A stretch of DNA of 64,000 bases from Actinoalloteichus_B caeruleus (GTDB lineage Bacteria; Actinomycetota; Actinomycetes; Mycobacteriales; Pseudonocardiaceae): the NCBI RefSeq assembly GCF_000718005.1, contig NZ_JODV01000007.1. One strand, 5' to 3'. Below the pieces are notes generated by a model. That model ran no database searches. It was not told where the DNA came from and saw only the letters and a list, made by a program, of their open reading frames with translations. The position numbers were made by a program, and so were the translations under genes. Shown here piece by piece: positions 41,188 to 49,941 of this stretch (position 1 is the stretch's first letter; the number at the start of each line of letters is the position of its first letter).

Positions 41188-43554
41188 CTATTCCGAACGG
41201 AGCTCCTCTGGGCGGGACGCGCGCCGGAGTGTGGGCAGCGTACACAAAGTCACCACGAGAACGGCTGCCGCCGACACGCCCGCCATCGCCGCGATCCCGG
41301 CCCAGTCCGGTTCGAAGTGGTCGAAGAGGAGGACGAGGGCCAACCCGGCGATCAGCAGTCCCACCACCACGGCGATGAACAGTCCCGCGACCATCGGGAT
41401 CGCCGTCTGCACCAGCACGGACCCGGCCAGCGTGCGCCGACGCGCCCCCACCGCCGCCACCACGGCCAGCGGGCGGCGCCGCTCCTGGATCTGTTCCACG
41501 GCCACCACCAGCAGGCTGCTCGCCACCAGCGCGAAGGTGATCAACGCTCCGATCCAGAGCCCCTGGCGAGCGTGGACGAGGGAGCTGGCCTCCTCGTCGA
41601 AGCTGAGGATGTCGTCGTACAGGTAGGTCGCGGGCAACTCCTCCCAGACCGCGCTGCGCACCTCCTCGACCAGCCTCGGATCCACCTCGTCGAACCGCAG
41701 GTGCAGGTGCTGGTAGTAGGTGGCCTCGGGCAGGTCGACCGCGGCCCCGGGGGTGAGGACCAGGGCGCGACCGTGGTACCAGCCGACGGTCTCGTCCAGG
41801 GGCTTGATCACCCTGGCGCCGGCCGGAATCTCGAAGGGCTCGCCCACCCGCACCGGCTCCCCAGGCCTCACCGGCCAGATGTTGGGGTCGAGGGTCAGTG
41901 TCTGCCCAGGGACGAGCGGAATGGGCTCGCCGTCCAGGGCCGCGCGGTAGGAACTGCCGTCCACGCAGTCGTTCACCTCGAACATCGTGACCAGGCTGGG
42001 GCAGTCGCCGATCACGACCGGGAAGTGGTCCCCGTCCCCGTCCTCGCCCGACGTCTCCAGCCACCCGGTGACGTGCCCCTCGGGGAAGTCGGCGGACAGG
42101 GAGTCGAGCAGGCCACGGAGCGCGTCGACGCCCTCCTCCCTCGGGACCGGGATCACCTGGGGTGAGGAGGAAATGGTGAATCCGGAGCTCCCGTCCCCGG
42201 TCGCCTCGATCTCCCTGAGCGACGCGGCGGTCGAGGTGAGCACGGCCTGGAGCGCGATGACACCCGCCAGGACGACCGCGACGCTGCTGACGGACCGGGA
42301 GGCCGTCGAACTGTCCAGCTGGAGACGTCGCACCGCGAGCTGCCACGCCACCGGCCCCCCGCGTGCCCCACCGACGAGCCGCTCGACGATCCACGGCAGC
42401 AGGGCGGGGATGCTGGCCAGCATCAGGACCACCGAGGTGGTCAGGAGCAACGGCGCGAAATCGTTGCTCCCCGAGAGCATGCCCCAGTTGACCAGAGCCA
42501 TCCCGACCAGGCCGAGCAACAGCGGGACGGCCCGCCACCCCAGTTGCCTCGGTTCCGCCGCGCCCGCCCTGGCCGCCCCCAGTGGTTCGACCGCGACGCG
42601 ACGCGTCGCGAAGAGGGCACTGCCGACCGCGAGCAGCGGCAGTCCCACGACCACGACGGCCAGGATCCACGGGTTCGGGCGGATGTCGTCCGGGAACAGC
42701 CCGCCCTCCACGATCGGGAGGGACGTCAGCCACGCCCTGGCGACCGCGAAGAGCAGCGCTCCGACCAGCAGCCCGAGAGCGGTTCCGAGCAGGGCCTCGC
42801 CGACGGCCAGCCGCCGGATCTGGTGGCGGTCGGCGCCCAGCAGCCGCAGCGCGGCCAGTCGACGGATGCGGGAGAACTCCGCCAGCCGGGTCGCGTTGGC
42901 TACGAAGACGACGACGGGCACGAGGATCGCCCCGGTCCCCACCGCGTAGCTGACCCAGAGGATCGGGGACAGGGTTCCGATCCGGTCGTACCCGCCGAAA
43001 CCGACCACCACGTCCGACTGGACCATCGGCCGTTCCGCGCCGGCGTAGAAGTACAGATCGGACGGCCCTGTCAGCCCCTCCGGGCCGATCTCGCCGACGA
43101 CGCGCTCGGGGAAGCGGGGCCGGAGCAGCTCCCCTTCGGGGGCGGCCAGCAGCTCGCGCAGGGCAGGGGAGATGACGATCTCCCCTGGGCCTGGCAGCGC
43201 GTCGACGCCGGGCGGGAGCGGGGACTCGGGGCCGACGTCGGTGACGTAGAAACCCCTGATCCGTTCGTTCTGGAACCTGGTGCTGGCGGAGGTCGCCGCC
43301 AGCGCCGCGGCCGGTACGCCCTCCGCGTCGGACAGCTCGTGGACGGCGACGGGGGCCCGCGCCGCGTCCCGCTCCTCGCGGAGGCCGATGATCTCGGGCA
43401 ACGTGGCGACGGCGAAGAGGGCCGTGACGCCGAGCGCGATCCCGGCCGCGCTCAGGCCCATCCGGCCCCAGGGGGTGCGGCCGGTCAACGCCAACCTGAC
43501 CCCCAGCGCGAGGTCGCGCAGCCAGCGAACCGGTGTGAAGGACGGCGGACTCAC
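41188..43554 (-). CDS. ABC transporter permease of the FtsX/MacB type (double FtsX)
   Basis: The 788-residue protein has an N-terminal span (GLSAAGIALGVTALFAVATL) and a large extracellular domain. A first FtsX block of three spans starts near TRLAEFSRIRRLAALRLLGA, and middle spans follow. A second extracellular domain and a second FtsX block include ALVASSLLVVAVEQIQERRR and LAVVAAVGARRRTLAGSVLV. The RRLAALRLLGA and RRPLAVVAAVGAR motifs are the FtsX coupling helices. The GTG start overlaps the ATPase stop by 4 nt. It probably exports a peptide, lipid or antibiotic. The substrate is unknown. The PadR regulator upstream suggests drug or cell-envelope induction. Confidence 0.92.
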   Translation of the reverse strand: MSPPSFTPVRWLRDLALGVRLALTGRTPWGRMGLSAAGIALGVTALFAVATLPEIIGLREERDAARAPVAVHELSDAEGVPAAALAATSASTRFQNERIRGFYVTDVGPESPLPPGVDALPGPGEIVISPALRELLAAPEGELLRPRFPERVVGEIGPEGLTGPSDLYFYAGAERPMVQSDVVVGFGGYDRIGTLSPILWVSYAVGTGAILVPVVVFVANATRLAEFSRIRRLAALRLLGADRHQIRRLAVGEALLGTALGLLVGALLFAVARAWLTSLPIVEGGLFPDDIRPNPWILAVVVVGLPLLAVGSALFATRRVAVEPLGAARAGAAEPRQLGWRAVPLLLGLVGMALVNWGMLSGSNDFAPLLLTTSVVLMLASIPALLPWIVERLVGGARGGPVAWQLAVRRLQLDSSTASRSVSSVAVVLAGVIALQAVLTSTAASLREIEATGDGSSGFTISSSPQVIPVPREEGVDALRGLLDSLSADFPEGHVTGWLETSGEDGDGDHFPVVIGDCPSLVTMFEVNDCVDGSSYRAALDGEPIPLVPGQTLTLDPNIWPVRPGEPVRVGEPFEIPAGARVIKPLDETVGWYHGRALVLTPGAAVDLPEATYYQHLHLRFDEVDPRLVEEVRSAVWEELPATYLYDDILSFDEEASSLVHARQGLWIGALITFALVASSLLVVAVEQIQERRRPLAVVAAVGARRRTLAGSVLVQTAIPMVAGLFIAVVVGLLIAGLALVLLFDHFEPDWAGIAAMAGVSAAAVLVVTLCTLPTLRRASRPEELRSE

Positions 43555-44276
43555 CGGTTCCGCTCCCCGTTCGCCCGCTGGTCGTCGGTCCGCCCGTCCC
43601 GAACGATCACCTCGCGGTCGGAGTAGGCGGCGACGCGTGGTTCGTGGGTGACCAGGACGACGGCGGCATCCGTCTCCCTCGCGACGGATGCGAGCAGGGT
43701 CATCACCTCGTCCCCCTGCACCGAGTCGAGGGCGCCGGTCGGCTCGTCGGCGAAGACGACCCTCGGACCGGCCACCAAGGCCCGCGCGATGGCCGTGCGT
43801 TGTCCCTGCCCGCCGGAGATCTCGCCGGGGCGCTGGTCGGCCACGGAACCCACGCCCAGCCGGTCCAGCCACTCGAGGGCCTGCCGTTCCGCCACCCGAC
43901 GCCGCTTCCCCGACAACCGCAACGGCATCGCCACGTTCTCGAGGGCCGTCAGCTCGGGGATGAGCTGGCCGAACTGGAAGACGAACCCGAAGGAGGTGCG
44001 GCGCAGCTCGCTGCGCCGCACATCGTTCATCGCCGAGACCTCCTGGCCGTCGAAGACCACCGAGCCGGCCGTGGGCACCAGGATTCCGGCGAGGCAGTGC
44101 AACAGGGTCGACTTGCCCGAACCAGAGGGGCCGAGGACCGCGACCATCTCACCGGGCTCGATCGTGAAGTTCGCGCCTCTGAGCGCCGGGTTCCGCCCGA
44201 AGGTGAGTTCGAGTCCCACCGCGGTGAGCAGCGGCCCGGATCCACCGTCCGCCGCACCCCTCACGCCCGCCGTCAT
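43551..44276 (-). CDS. ABC transporter ATP-binding protein (LolD/MacB type)
   Basis: The 241-residue ATPase has Walker A LGPSGSGKSTLLHCL and Q-loop FVFQFGQLIPELTALENV. The signature is GEISGGQGQRTAIARALV (ISGGQ in place of LSGGQ). Walker B is VVFADEPTGALDS, with the typical FtsX-partner stretch, and the H-loop is VLVTHEP. The ATG overlaps the PadR C-terminal frame stop (ATGA) and the stop overlaps the permease GTG, so all four cistrons are coupled. Confidence 0.95.
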   Translation of the reverse strand: MTAGVRGAADGGSGPLLTAVGLELTFGRNPALRGANFTIEPGEMVAVLGPSGSGKSTLLHCLAGILVPTAGSVVFDGQEVSAMNDVRRSELRRTSFGFVFQFGQLIPELTALENVAMPLRLSGKRRRVAERQALEWLDRLGVGSVADQRPGEISGGQGQRTAIARALVAGPRVVFADEPTGALDSVQGDEVMTLLASVARETDAAVVLVTHEPRVAAYSDREVIVRDGRTDDQRANGERNR

Positions 44277-44461
44277 TCCTGTCCCCCGTTGTTCACGAGC
44301 TGTCCCATCCTCGCCTCGGCGGTGTCCAACCATCTCAGGTCCGCCTCGAGGTGCGGCAGCGCGTAGTCGCGCACGAGCTGGTCGGCCAGGTCGCCATCCC
44401 GTTTCCCGCGGGTGAACTCGCGCATCAGCGTCAGGTGCTCTCCCCGTTGCAGGTCGATCAC
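44273..44461 (-). CDS. Split PadR regulator, C-terminal dimerisation part
   Basis: The 62-residue frame encodes the normal second half of a PadR/Vir-type regulator: DLQRGEHLTLMREFTRGKRD, then GDLADQLVRDYALPHLEADL and RWLDTAEARMGQL. It starts at a GTG that overlaps the stop of the N-terminal half by 4 nt (CGGTGATC). A -1 shift at that point would restore one ordinary PadR protein of about 175 residues. Whether this is a real two-cistron arrangement, a programmed shift, a mutation or a sequencing error cannot be told from one sequence. Confidence 0.75.
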   Translation of the reverse strand: MIDLQRGEHLTLMREFTRGKRDGDLADQLVRDYALPHLEADLRWLDTAEARMGQLVNNGGQE

Positions 44462-44799
44462 CGGACGGGATCGCGTCCCGTGAGCAGGGCGAGGCTCAGT
44501 TCCGTGTACGACACGTTCCGCAGGTGGGCGCTGGGTCTCTCCGGGGTGGAGAGCCACTCGGCGACGTGGCGGCGACCGGCCTCGGTGATCGTGTGGCGCT
44601 CGCGCTCCGGTCCCGAGCCGGGTTCCGTCCGCTCCACCTCGACCAACCCGTCCCGCAGCGAGCGGGACAGGGTCGAGTGGACCTGGCCGAACTTCAGTTC
44701 CCGCTCGCGGCCGAAGCGCTCGTCATAGGCACGTTCGAGGTCGTCACCGTGCCGAGCCCCCTGGTCGAGCAGCCCGAGCAGGGCCTGGCTCGTCGACAT
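44458..44799 (-). CDS. Split PadR regulator, N-terminal winged-helix part
   Basis: The 113-residue frame has the PadR DNA-binding domain: QALLGLLDQGARHGDDLERA, YDERFGRERELKFGQVHSTL, RDGLVEVERTEPGSGPERER and HTITEAGRRHVAEWLSTPE. It stops at GRDPVR, where full-length relatives continue into the dimerisation helix that is encoded by the next frame. It controls the ABC exporter operon and itself, probably through the palindromes just upstream. ATG 44799 has a weak ribosome binding site. Confidence 0.85.
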   Translation of the reverse strand: MSTSQALLGLLDQGARHGDDLERAYDERFGRERELKFGQVHSTLSRSLRDGLVEVERTEPGSGPERERHTITEAGRRHVAEWLSTPERPSAHLRNVSYTELSLALLTGRDPVR

Positions 44800-44810
44800 G
44801 GGGCGCACCC

Positions 44811-44835
44811 TACACCGGGTGTACGCACCGGGTGC
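44811..44835 (-). promoter_or_regulatory. Tandem palindromes upstream of padR (candidate operator)
   Basis: TACACCGGGTGTA (44811-44823) is a perfect 13-nt palindrome, and GCACCGGGTGC (44825-44835) is a second one 14 nt away centre to centre. Both share ACCGGGTG. They lie 12-36 nt upstream of the padR ATG, within the only promoter region of the operon, so they are the likely site of autorepression. Confidence 0.6.
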
Positions 44836-44848
44836 GCAACTCCTGGGG

Positions 44849-45667
44849 TCAGTCCTTGACCGCGCCCGCGGTGACACCGGCGGCCACGTAGCGCTGGGCG
44901 ACCACCAGCAACACCGCCGCCGGCACCGAGGCGACGACGGCGGTGGCCATGATCGAGTTCCAGTCCTGGTCGTTGTTCCCGATGTACCGGTAGATGCCCA
45001 GGGTGATCGGCCGGACGTCCCCGCTCCCGTTCAGCGTGTTGGCGAAGACGAAGTCCGACCACGCCCACAGGAAGGCGAACAGCGAGACGGTGACCACCGC
45101 GTTCCGGCTGGCGGGCAGGACGACCGACCGGAAGGTGCGCCAGAGACCGGCGCCGTCGATGCGCGCGGCCTGGATGATCTCGTCGGGGACGGCGGACATG
45201 AAGGCGGTGAACACCAGCGCGCCGAAGGGCACCGCCAGGGTGGAGTCGGCGATGACCAGCCCCCACCAGGTGTCCAGACCCCCGACGCTGAGGTAGAGGG
45301 AGTAGAACCCCATCGCCATGATGATGCCGGGAATCATCTGGGCGATGACCAGCACGAAGTGCAGTGGTCCACCCCCGAGGGGGGAGAGCTTGGCCAGGGC
45401 GAAGCCCGCCGGGGCGGCCACGGCCACGGTCAGGGCCGCGGTGCACACCCCGACCAGCAGGCTGGTGCCCAACGCGGGCAGCTGGTCACGGAGGACGGCC
45501 GCGTACCCCTCGAAGGTCGGCGAGGTCGGGAACCAGTCGGGTGGGGTCTGGCGCATCCGCTCGCCGGGTGTCAGCGAGACGTTGATCATCCAGTAGACGG
45601 GGAAGAGCATGAGGGCTGTCAGCACGACCCCGAGCGCGGTCTTCCACCACTGCCGCCGTGTGCTCAC
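44849..45667 (-). CDS. Sugar ABC importer permease (MalG type)
   Basis: The 272-residue CUT1-family permease has six membrane segments. The EAA loop is SAVPDEIIQAARIDGAGLWR with the following FRSVVLPAS. It begins with a short cytosolic RRQWWKTALG and a first span with FPVYWMINVSLTP, typical of MalG-like proteins. The GTG start overlaps the MalF-like stop by 4 nt. No ATPase gene is in the operon, so a shared MsiK-type ATPase elsewhere is expected, as in other actinomycetes. Confidence 0.93.
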   Translation of the reverse strand: MSTRRQWWKTALGVVLTALMLFPVYWMINVSLTPGERMRQTPPDWFPTSPTFEGYAAVLRDQLPALGTSLLVGVCTAALTVAVAAPAGFALAKLSPLGGGPLHFVLVIAQMIPGIIMAMGFYSLYLSVGGLDTWWGLVIADSTLAVPFGALVFTAFMSAVPDEIIQAARIDGAGLWRTFRSVVLPASRNAVVTVSLFAFLWAWSDFVFANTLNGSGDVRPITLGIYRYIGNNDQDWNSIMATAVVASVPAAVLLVVAQRYVAAGVTAGAVKD

Positions 45668-46584
45668 GCCGCCTCCTGTCGCCGCTGGACCCGGATGTGG
45701 ATGACGCCGAAGAACAGGGCGATGAGGATGAGCAGGTTCCCGACCGCCGCCCCCGGGCCGAAGCGGGGCAGCAGCGAACCGAAACCGAGCTCGTAGGACC
45801 AGGTGGCGAGGGTCGTCGACGAGTTCCCCGGCCCTCCCTGCGTCATGATCCAGATGATGTCGAACACCTTGAGCGTGTAGACGAGGCCGAGCAGGAGCGT
45901 GATCGCCGACACCGGTCGCAGCAGGGGCATCGTGATCCGCCAGAACCGCTGCCAGCCGCCGGCACCGTCGAGGGCGGCGGCCTCGTGGAGTCGCGGTGGG
46001 ATGTTCCGGAGACCGCTGTACAGCAGCACGAGGTTGAACGGGATCCCGATCCAGATGTTGGCGACGAGGACGGCGAGCAGGGAGTACTGGGGAGAGGTGA
46101 GCCAGTTGACGGGGTCGGCGCCGAACGCGGTGAGGACCGAGTTCACCACCCCCGACTCACTGTTGAGCATCCAGGACCAGGTCGAGGCCGACACGATGAG
46201 CGGCAGCAACCACGGCACGAGGAACAGCGCCCTGAGGGGCACCGACAACCTGAAGTGCTGGTGGAAGAAGACGGCGAGCGCGAGACCGATCCCGTACTGG
46301 AAGACCAGGGACAGCGCGGTGAAGACGAGGGTGTTCCACAACGCGGGGGCGAAGGCCGCGCTCGTGACCACCCGCACGTAGTTGTCCAGCCACACGAAGG
46401 GCGCGTCGTTCCGCACGAAGGAACGGACGGTGTGGTCGCGCAGGCTCAGGTCGAGGTTCCGCAGCAGCGGGTAGAGGTAGAACGCCACCAGGTACACGAC
46501 CAGCGGCGCGAGGAACCCCCAGGCGGTCGTTCTCGGGGACGGCCAACGCCGGCGCGGCCCACTCCTGTTCGGTGCGGTCGTCAT
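45664..46584 (-). CDS. Sugar ABC importer permease (MalF type)
   Basis: The 306-residue permease has six membrane segments starting at TTAWGFLAPLVVYLVAFYLY. The EAA loop is RNIPPRLHEAAALDGAGGWQ with RFWRITMPLLRP. The stretch LKVFDIIWIMTQGGPGNSST before the last span is diagnostic for the MalF/UgpA group. ATG 46584 has AGGA 6 nt upstream. It lies between the binding protein and the MalG-type permease. Confidence 0.93.
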   Translation of the reverse strand: MTTAPNRSGPRRRWPSPRTTAWGFLAPLVVYLVAFYLYPLLRNLDLSLRDHTVRSFVRNDAPFVWLDNYVRVVTSAAFAPALWNTLVFTALSLVFQYGIGLALAVFFHQHFRLSVPLRALFLVPWLLPLIVSASTWSWMLNSESGVVNSVLTAFGADPVNWLTSPQYSLLAVLVANIWIGIPFNLVLLYSGLRNIPPRLHEAAALDGAGGWQRFWRITMPLLRPVSAITLLLGLVYTLKVFDIIWIMTQGGPGNSSTTLATWSYELGFGSLLPRFGPGAAVGNLLILIALFFGVIHIRVQRRQEAA

Positions 46585-46647
46585 CTGGTTCCTCACTGTC
46601 GGCCCCCGCCTCCCCGGCTGGCTCCGCCCCTCGCCGCCCACGCGCGT

Positions 46648-46675
46648 CCGTCCCGCCCTCGGGGGCGCGGGACGG
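46648..46675 (-). terminator. Hairpin between binding-protein and permease genes
   Basis: A 9-bp stem CCGTCCCGC/GCGGGACGG with a 10-nt loop begins 7 nt after the binding-protein stop. As in malE-malF type operons it probably stabilises or attenuates the message, giving more binding protein than permease. Confidence 0.6.
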
Positions 46676-46681
46676 TCCAGT

Positions 46682-47923
46682 TCAGCGCCCGAAGTCGCTG
46701 GTCACCGCCTCCTGGGCGAAGGCGAGGGCGTCCTGGGGCGTCTCGGCGCCGGACAACGCGTTCCCCACGGCGGTCCAGAGGTTCTCGGAGATCAACGGGT
46801 ACCTCGTCCCCAGGTCGTTGGCGGTGCGCCCCCTGGCCTCCCGCACCGCGCTGATCCAGGGCGACAGTTCGGGGTCCTCGGCCCGCTGGCGGGCGGTGAG
46901 CGCCTCGACGGGGGCCACGTAGGAGAGCACCGTGTCCGTGGTCAGCAGGTTGTCGTCGCTGACGAGGCACTCGACGATGGCGCGGCTGCGCTCGTACCTC
47001 CTGGGGTCCTCCTGGACGGGGACGGTGACCATCTCCCCGCCCGCGGCGCCAGGAGCCGGACCGCCGTGCCGGGAGGGGATCGGGATGACGCCGAAGTCGA
47101 TGCCGGACGCGCGGGCGTTGGCCAGTTGCCAGGTCCCGTTGAGGGCGAACCCGTACGTCCCCGTCTCGAACTCCTGCCAGCTCGTGGTCTGGTTGTTGTT
47201 GATGACGGAGTTGGGGGCGAGGTCGGCGTCCAGCCACCCCTTCCACAGCCGCAGCGCCGCGACGGCCGCCGGTGAGTCCAGCTCCTCCAGATCGGCGCCC
47301 GAGCCCCAGAACCAGGGCAGGAACTGGTAGGTGCCCTCCTCGTTGCCGATCGCCGCGAAGGTGATGCCCCGGTGGCCCTTCGCCGAGATCTCCGTCAGGG
47401 CGGCGCTGAGGTCGGCCCAGTCGTGGATGGCCGCCGGATCGACCTCCGCGTCGGCGAGCACGTCCGCGTTGTAGTACAGGGCGAGGGTGTTCGCTCCGAT
47501 CGGCACCCCGTACCTGGTCCCGTCGAGCTCCCCCGACTCGAGCAGGTTCTCCTCGAAGTCGCCGAGGTCCACGGGCAGCTCGTCGACCGGCAGGAGCAGT
47601 TCGCCCTCCGCGAGGGTCGTGACCACCGGGTTGTCGAGCACGAGGACGTCGGGGGAGCTGCCCTGCTGCCCGGCGAGGATCGCCCTGGTCGTCAGGTCCG
47701 AACCGTCGTACCCGGTCCGGTGCAGGGAGACACCGGCCCGGCGTCCGCAGTCGGCGACCAGGGCGGCCCACTCCGAGTCGTCCCCGAACTGCGTGTAGGG
47801 GTCCCAGAAGCGGTAGTCGCGCTCTCCGCCCCGGCCGTCGGCGCCAGGGCCGGAACAGGCCGCCGCCAGGCCGAGCACCAGCGCCGTCGCCGTCAGCACC
47901 CGCCTGGCCCTGGCTCCTGTCAT
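46682..47923 (-). CDS. Sugar-binding lipoprotein of an ABC importer
   Basis: The 413-residue family-1 solute-binding protein has a signal with lipobox VLGLAAACSGPG. ILAGQQGSSPDVLVLDNPVV, SGELDGTRYGVPIGANTLAL, YYNADVLADAEVDPA, WADLSAALTEI and FALNGTWQLANARA follow the usual order. ATG 47923 has GAGGGG at proper spacing. The ligand is not evident. It is 41 nt downstream of the LacI regulator gene and in the same operon. Confidence 0.93.
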   Translation of the reverse strand: MTGARARRVLTATALVLGLAAACSGPGADGRGGERDYRFWDPYTQFGDDSEWAALVADCGRRAGVSLHRTGYDGSDLTTRAILAGQQGSSPDVLVLDNPVVTTLAEGELLLPVDELPVDLGDFEENLLESGELDGTRYGVPIGANTLALYYNADVLADAEVDPAAIHDWADLSAALTEISAKGHRGITFAAIGNEEGTYQFLPWFWGSGADLEELDSPAAVAALRLWKGWLDADLAPNSVINNNQTTSWQEFETGTYGFALNGTWQLANARASGIDFGVIPIPSRHGGPAPGAAGGEMVTVPVQEDPRRYERSRAIVECLVSDDNLLTTDTVLSYVAPVEALTARQRAEDPELSPWISAVREARGRTANDLGTRYPLISENLWTAVGNALSGAETPQDALAFAQEAVTSDFGR

Positions 47924-47964
47924 CGCCGTTCCCCTCGTCCTGGCTGGCCCCGACCACGACACCG

Positions 47965-48966
47965 TCAGGCGGTGCTGGCCCGGTCGGTGAGCTGTGGTCT
48001 GACCAAGGTGACGCCGGCGGGCTCGTCGCCCGACGCGGCGGTCATCCGGCTGACCAGCCGCCGCACCGCCAGCCGGCCCAGCTCGGCCGGTGCGGCGTCG
48101 ACGGCGGTGTAGGGCGGTGGCGTGCCACCGGCGCCCCAGAAGTGGAGAGCGACGACGGACAGGTCGGCGGGAACGCGCATCGCACGGCGGTGCAGGACCG
48201 AGGGGAGCGCGGCGACGGACCGGTCGTCGTGGACGACCAGGGCGGTGGCGTCGGGGTGGGCGCGGAACACGGCGTCGAGGACGGGCCCGGTGTCCACCTG
48301 CCGGGCGGCCGCGAAGTGCGGGTAGACCCGCAGCCCCCACTCCCTGGCCCGGGAAAGGCAGGCGCTCCGGAAGCGCCAGGCGTGGCCGACGCCCCGCGCG
48401 AAGACCTGCCGTGGCGGGGTGACCAGCGTGACCCGCCGGTGGCCGAGGGCGGCGAGGTGGTCGACCACCACCTCGGCGGCGGCCGGGAAGTCGAGATCGA
48501 GGACGTCGAGCCCTCCGACGTCGCGGGGTAGTCCGATGAGGACAGCGGGCCGCTCCGCGGCGCGCAGCACCGGCAGTCGGAGGTCGTCCTGGGTGACGTC
48601 GAGGAGCACGAGCCCGTCCACCCGGCCGGACGCGGTGATGCGGCGCAGCGCCGAGGGACCGTCGACGTCGGTCACCAGCAGCAGGTCGTACCCGAGTCGG
48701 CGCGCGGCTGAGGAGATCGGTGCCACGTACCGCGTCACCGCCGGCGCCGCCCCGGTGTGGTCGACGTGGAGCACGAGGCCGATGACCTCGGTCCTGGCCA
48801 GCGCCAGGGCCTGGGCTCCCGCGTGGGGCGTGTAGCCGAGGTCCCGGACGGCGCGCCGCACCCTGGACAGGGTCTCCGGTGCGACGGCCCGCTTCCCCGA
48901 CAGGGCGTAGGAGACGGTGCTGCGGGAAACCCCCGCGGCTCTGGCCACATCGGCGATCGTCGCCAT
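47965..48966 (-). CDS. LacI-family transcriptional regulator
   Basis: The 333-residue regulator starts with the LacI headpiece TIADVARAAGVSRSTVSYAL, SGKRAVAPETLSRVRRAVRD and LGYTPHAGAQALA. The C-terminal periplasmic-binding-protein fold contains RVDGLVLLDVTQDD and LGHRRVTLVTPP. It is the first gene of the sugar importer operon and probably represses it in the absence of the sugar. Two palindromes upstream (48986-48995 and 49075-49085) are candidate operators. Confidence 0.94.
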   Translation of the reverse strand: MATIADVARAAGVSRSTVSYALSGKRAVAPETLSRVRRAVRDLGYTPHAGAQALALARTEVIGLVLHVDHTGAAPAVTRYVAPISSAARRLGYDLLLVTDVDGPSALRRITASGRVDGLVLLDVTQDDLRLPVLRAAERPAVLIGLPRDVGGLDVLDLDFPAAAEVVVDHLAALGHRRVTLVTPPRQVFARGVGHAWRFRSACLSRAREWGLRVYPHFAAARQVDTGPVLDAVFRAHPDATALVVHDDRSVAALPSVLHRRAMRVPADLSVVALHFWGAGGTPPPYTAVDAAPAELGRLAVRRLVSRMTAASGDEPAGVTLVRPQLTDRASTA

Positions 48967-48985
48967 CTCTTCCCCGTTCGCCGCC

Positions 48986-49085
48986 GAACCGGTTCCGCGA
49001 AACTAGCACCGCGAATATTCCCGACTCAACGGATTGGAGAAAAAAAGGGGGACGACGGATTTTTCGGCGCTGTCGAAACGGTTTC
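48986..49085 (-). promoter_or_regulatory. Promoter/operator region of the LacI-sugar importer operon
   Basis: Two palindromes flank an AT-rich, A-tract-containing stretch (GGAGAAAAAAAGGGG around 49036-49050): GAACCGGTTC (48986-48995), 20 nt upstream of lacI, and GAAACGGTTTC (49075-49085). Both have the GAA(A)C-x-GTT(T)C form favoured by LacI proteins. The 49086-49277 stretch upstream shows no gene. Confidence 0.5.
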
Positions 49086-49277
49086 CGCCACCAGGGAGAC
49101 CGCGAAACGGGAATCGTCGTCACCAGCGCGGCGAACAGCCGAGAGCCGTCTGACCTGGCCGGACCGCAAGCCACCACCGGACGGTCGAATCCAGCTCAGC
49201 CGTACGGCGGAGGAATCGGAAACGGCGACCCGGATCAGTTCCGGGGATTCCGCGTCACCGCCCCGATTCAATCCACC

Positions 49278-49667
49278 TCAGGACCGGCAGAGGCAGAAGG
49301 GGTGGCCGGCCGGATCGGCGAAGACCACCCAGTTCCCCTGTCCTTCGGACAACCGCGTCGCCCCGATCCGGATCGCCCGCTCGCTCTCGGCCTCGAGGTC
49401 CCCCACCGTGACGTCCAGATGGGCCATCTGGTGCCGTTCCCGATCGGGCCAGGTGGAGGGGAGCACCTCCGGGTCCCGCTGGAACGACAGCGTCCCCCCG
49501 CTCGGGTTGCGCAGCGACACCCAGTCCGGGTCGTCCGCGACCACTTCGGTCCACCCCAGGAGGTCCTGGTAGAAGGAGGCCAACGCCTTCGGGTCCGGAC
49601 AGTCCAGCACGTAGCCCTCCAGGGCCAACGGCGTCGCGGGCCTGTCGGAGGCGGCCGTCTCACTCAT
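49278..49667 (-). CDS. VOC (glyoxalase/bleomycin resistance-like) family protein
   Basis: The 129-residue protein has two beta-alpha-beta-beta-beta modules: GYVLDCPDPKALASFYQDLL, GWTEVVADDPDWVSL, HQMAHLDVTVGDLEAESERA and GNWVVFADPAGHPFCLCRS. H in MAHLDV and E/D positions could bind a metal. Actinomycetes have many such proteins, and the substrate cannot be told. AAGGGTG precedes the ATG. Confidence 0.9.
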   Translation of the reverse strand: MSETAASDRPATPLALEGYVLDCPDPKALASFYQDLLGWTEVVADDPDWVSLRNPSGGTLSFQRDPEVLPSTWPDRERHQMAHLDVTVGDLEAESERAIRIGATRLSEGQGNWVVFADPAGHPFCLCRS

Positions 49668-49689
49668 CGGTCATCACCCTTCTCCTCGG

Positions 49690-49878
49690 TCACGTTCCGG
49701 TCGCATCGTCGGTTCCGCACGGTCGGGCGGCCAGTCGGACGGCCGGCGACCGAGGCCGGAAGGCACGTGCGCCCAGCCACCGCGGCCACCCCCACGCGGT
49801 CCGGGCCGGTGACAAGGCCACCGAGCCCACCTGGGCGCGTTCGACGGCTCCCGCCACTCGACGTCGGTGCTCGGACAT
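49690..49878 (-). CDS. Small basic hypothetical protein upstream of the VOC gene
   Basis: A 62-residue frame opens with SEHRRRVAGAVERAQVGSVA and continues LSPARTAWGWPRWLGARAFR. AGGTGG lies upstream of ATG 49878, and the stop is 22 nt before the VOC start, so the two could be co-transcribed. Upstream codons exist, but the longer version would begin inside the palindrome at 49942-49956. No family was recognised, so it may not be a real gene. Confidence 0.3.
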   Translation of the reverse strand: MSEHRRRVAGAVERAQVGSVALSPARTAWGWPRWLGARAFRPRSPAVRLAARPCGTDDATGT

Positions 49879-49941
49879 GAGCAGGTCCACCTCGACCGCC
49901 GTTCTTCCCACCCTCGCGCCGACACCACCGTTCTCGTCACA

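Noticed and set aside
43555..43872. N-terminal extension of the FtsX-type permease
   Set aside because: It overlaps the ATPase gene fully and has Arg/Gly-rich shadow sequence. The GTGA-coupled start at 43554 is well supported.
46682..49177. Very long N-terminal extension of the sugar-binding protein frame
   Set aside because: The extension runs antisense-like across lacI in another frame. The lipoprotein signal and GAGGGG site fix the start at 47923.
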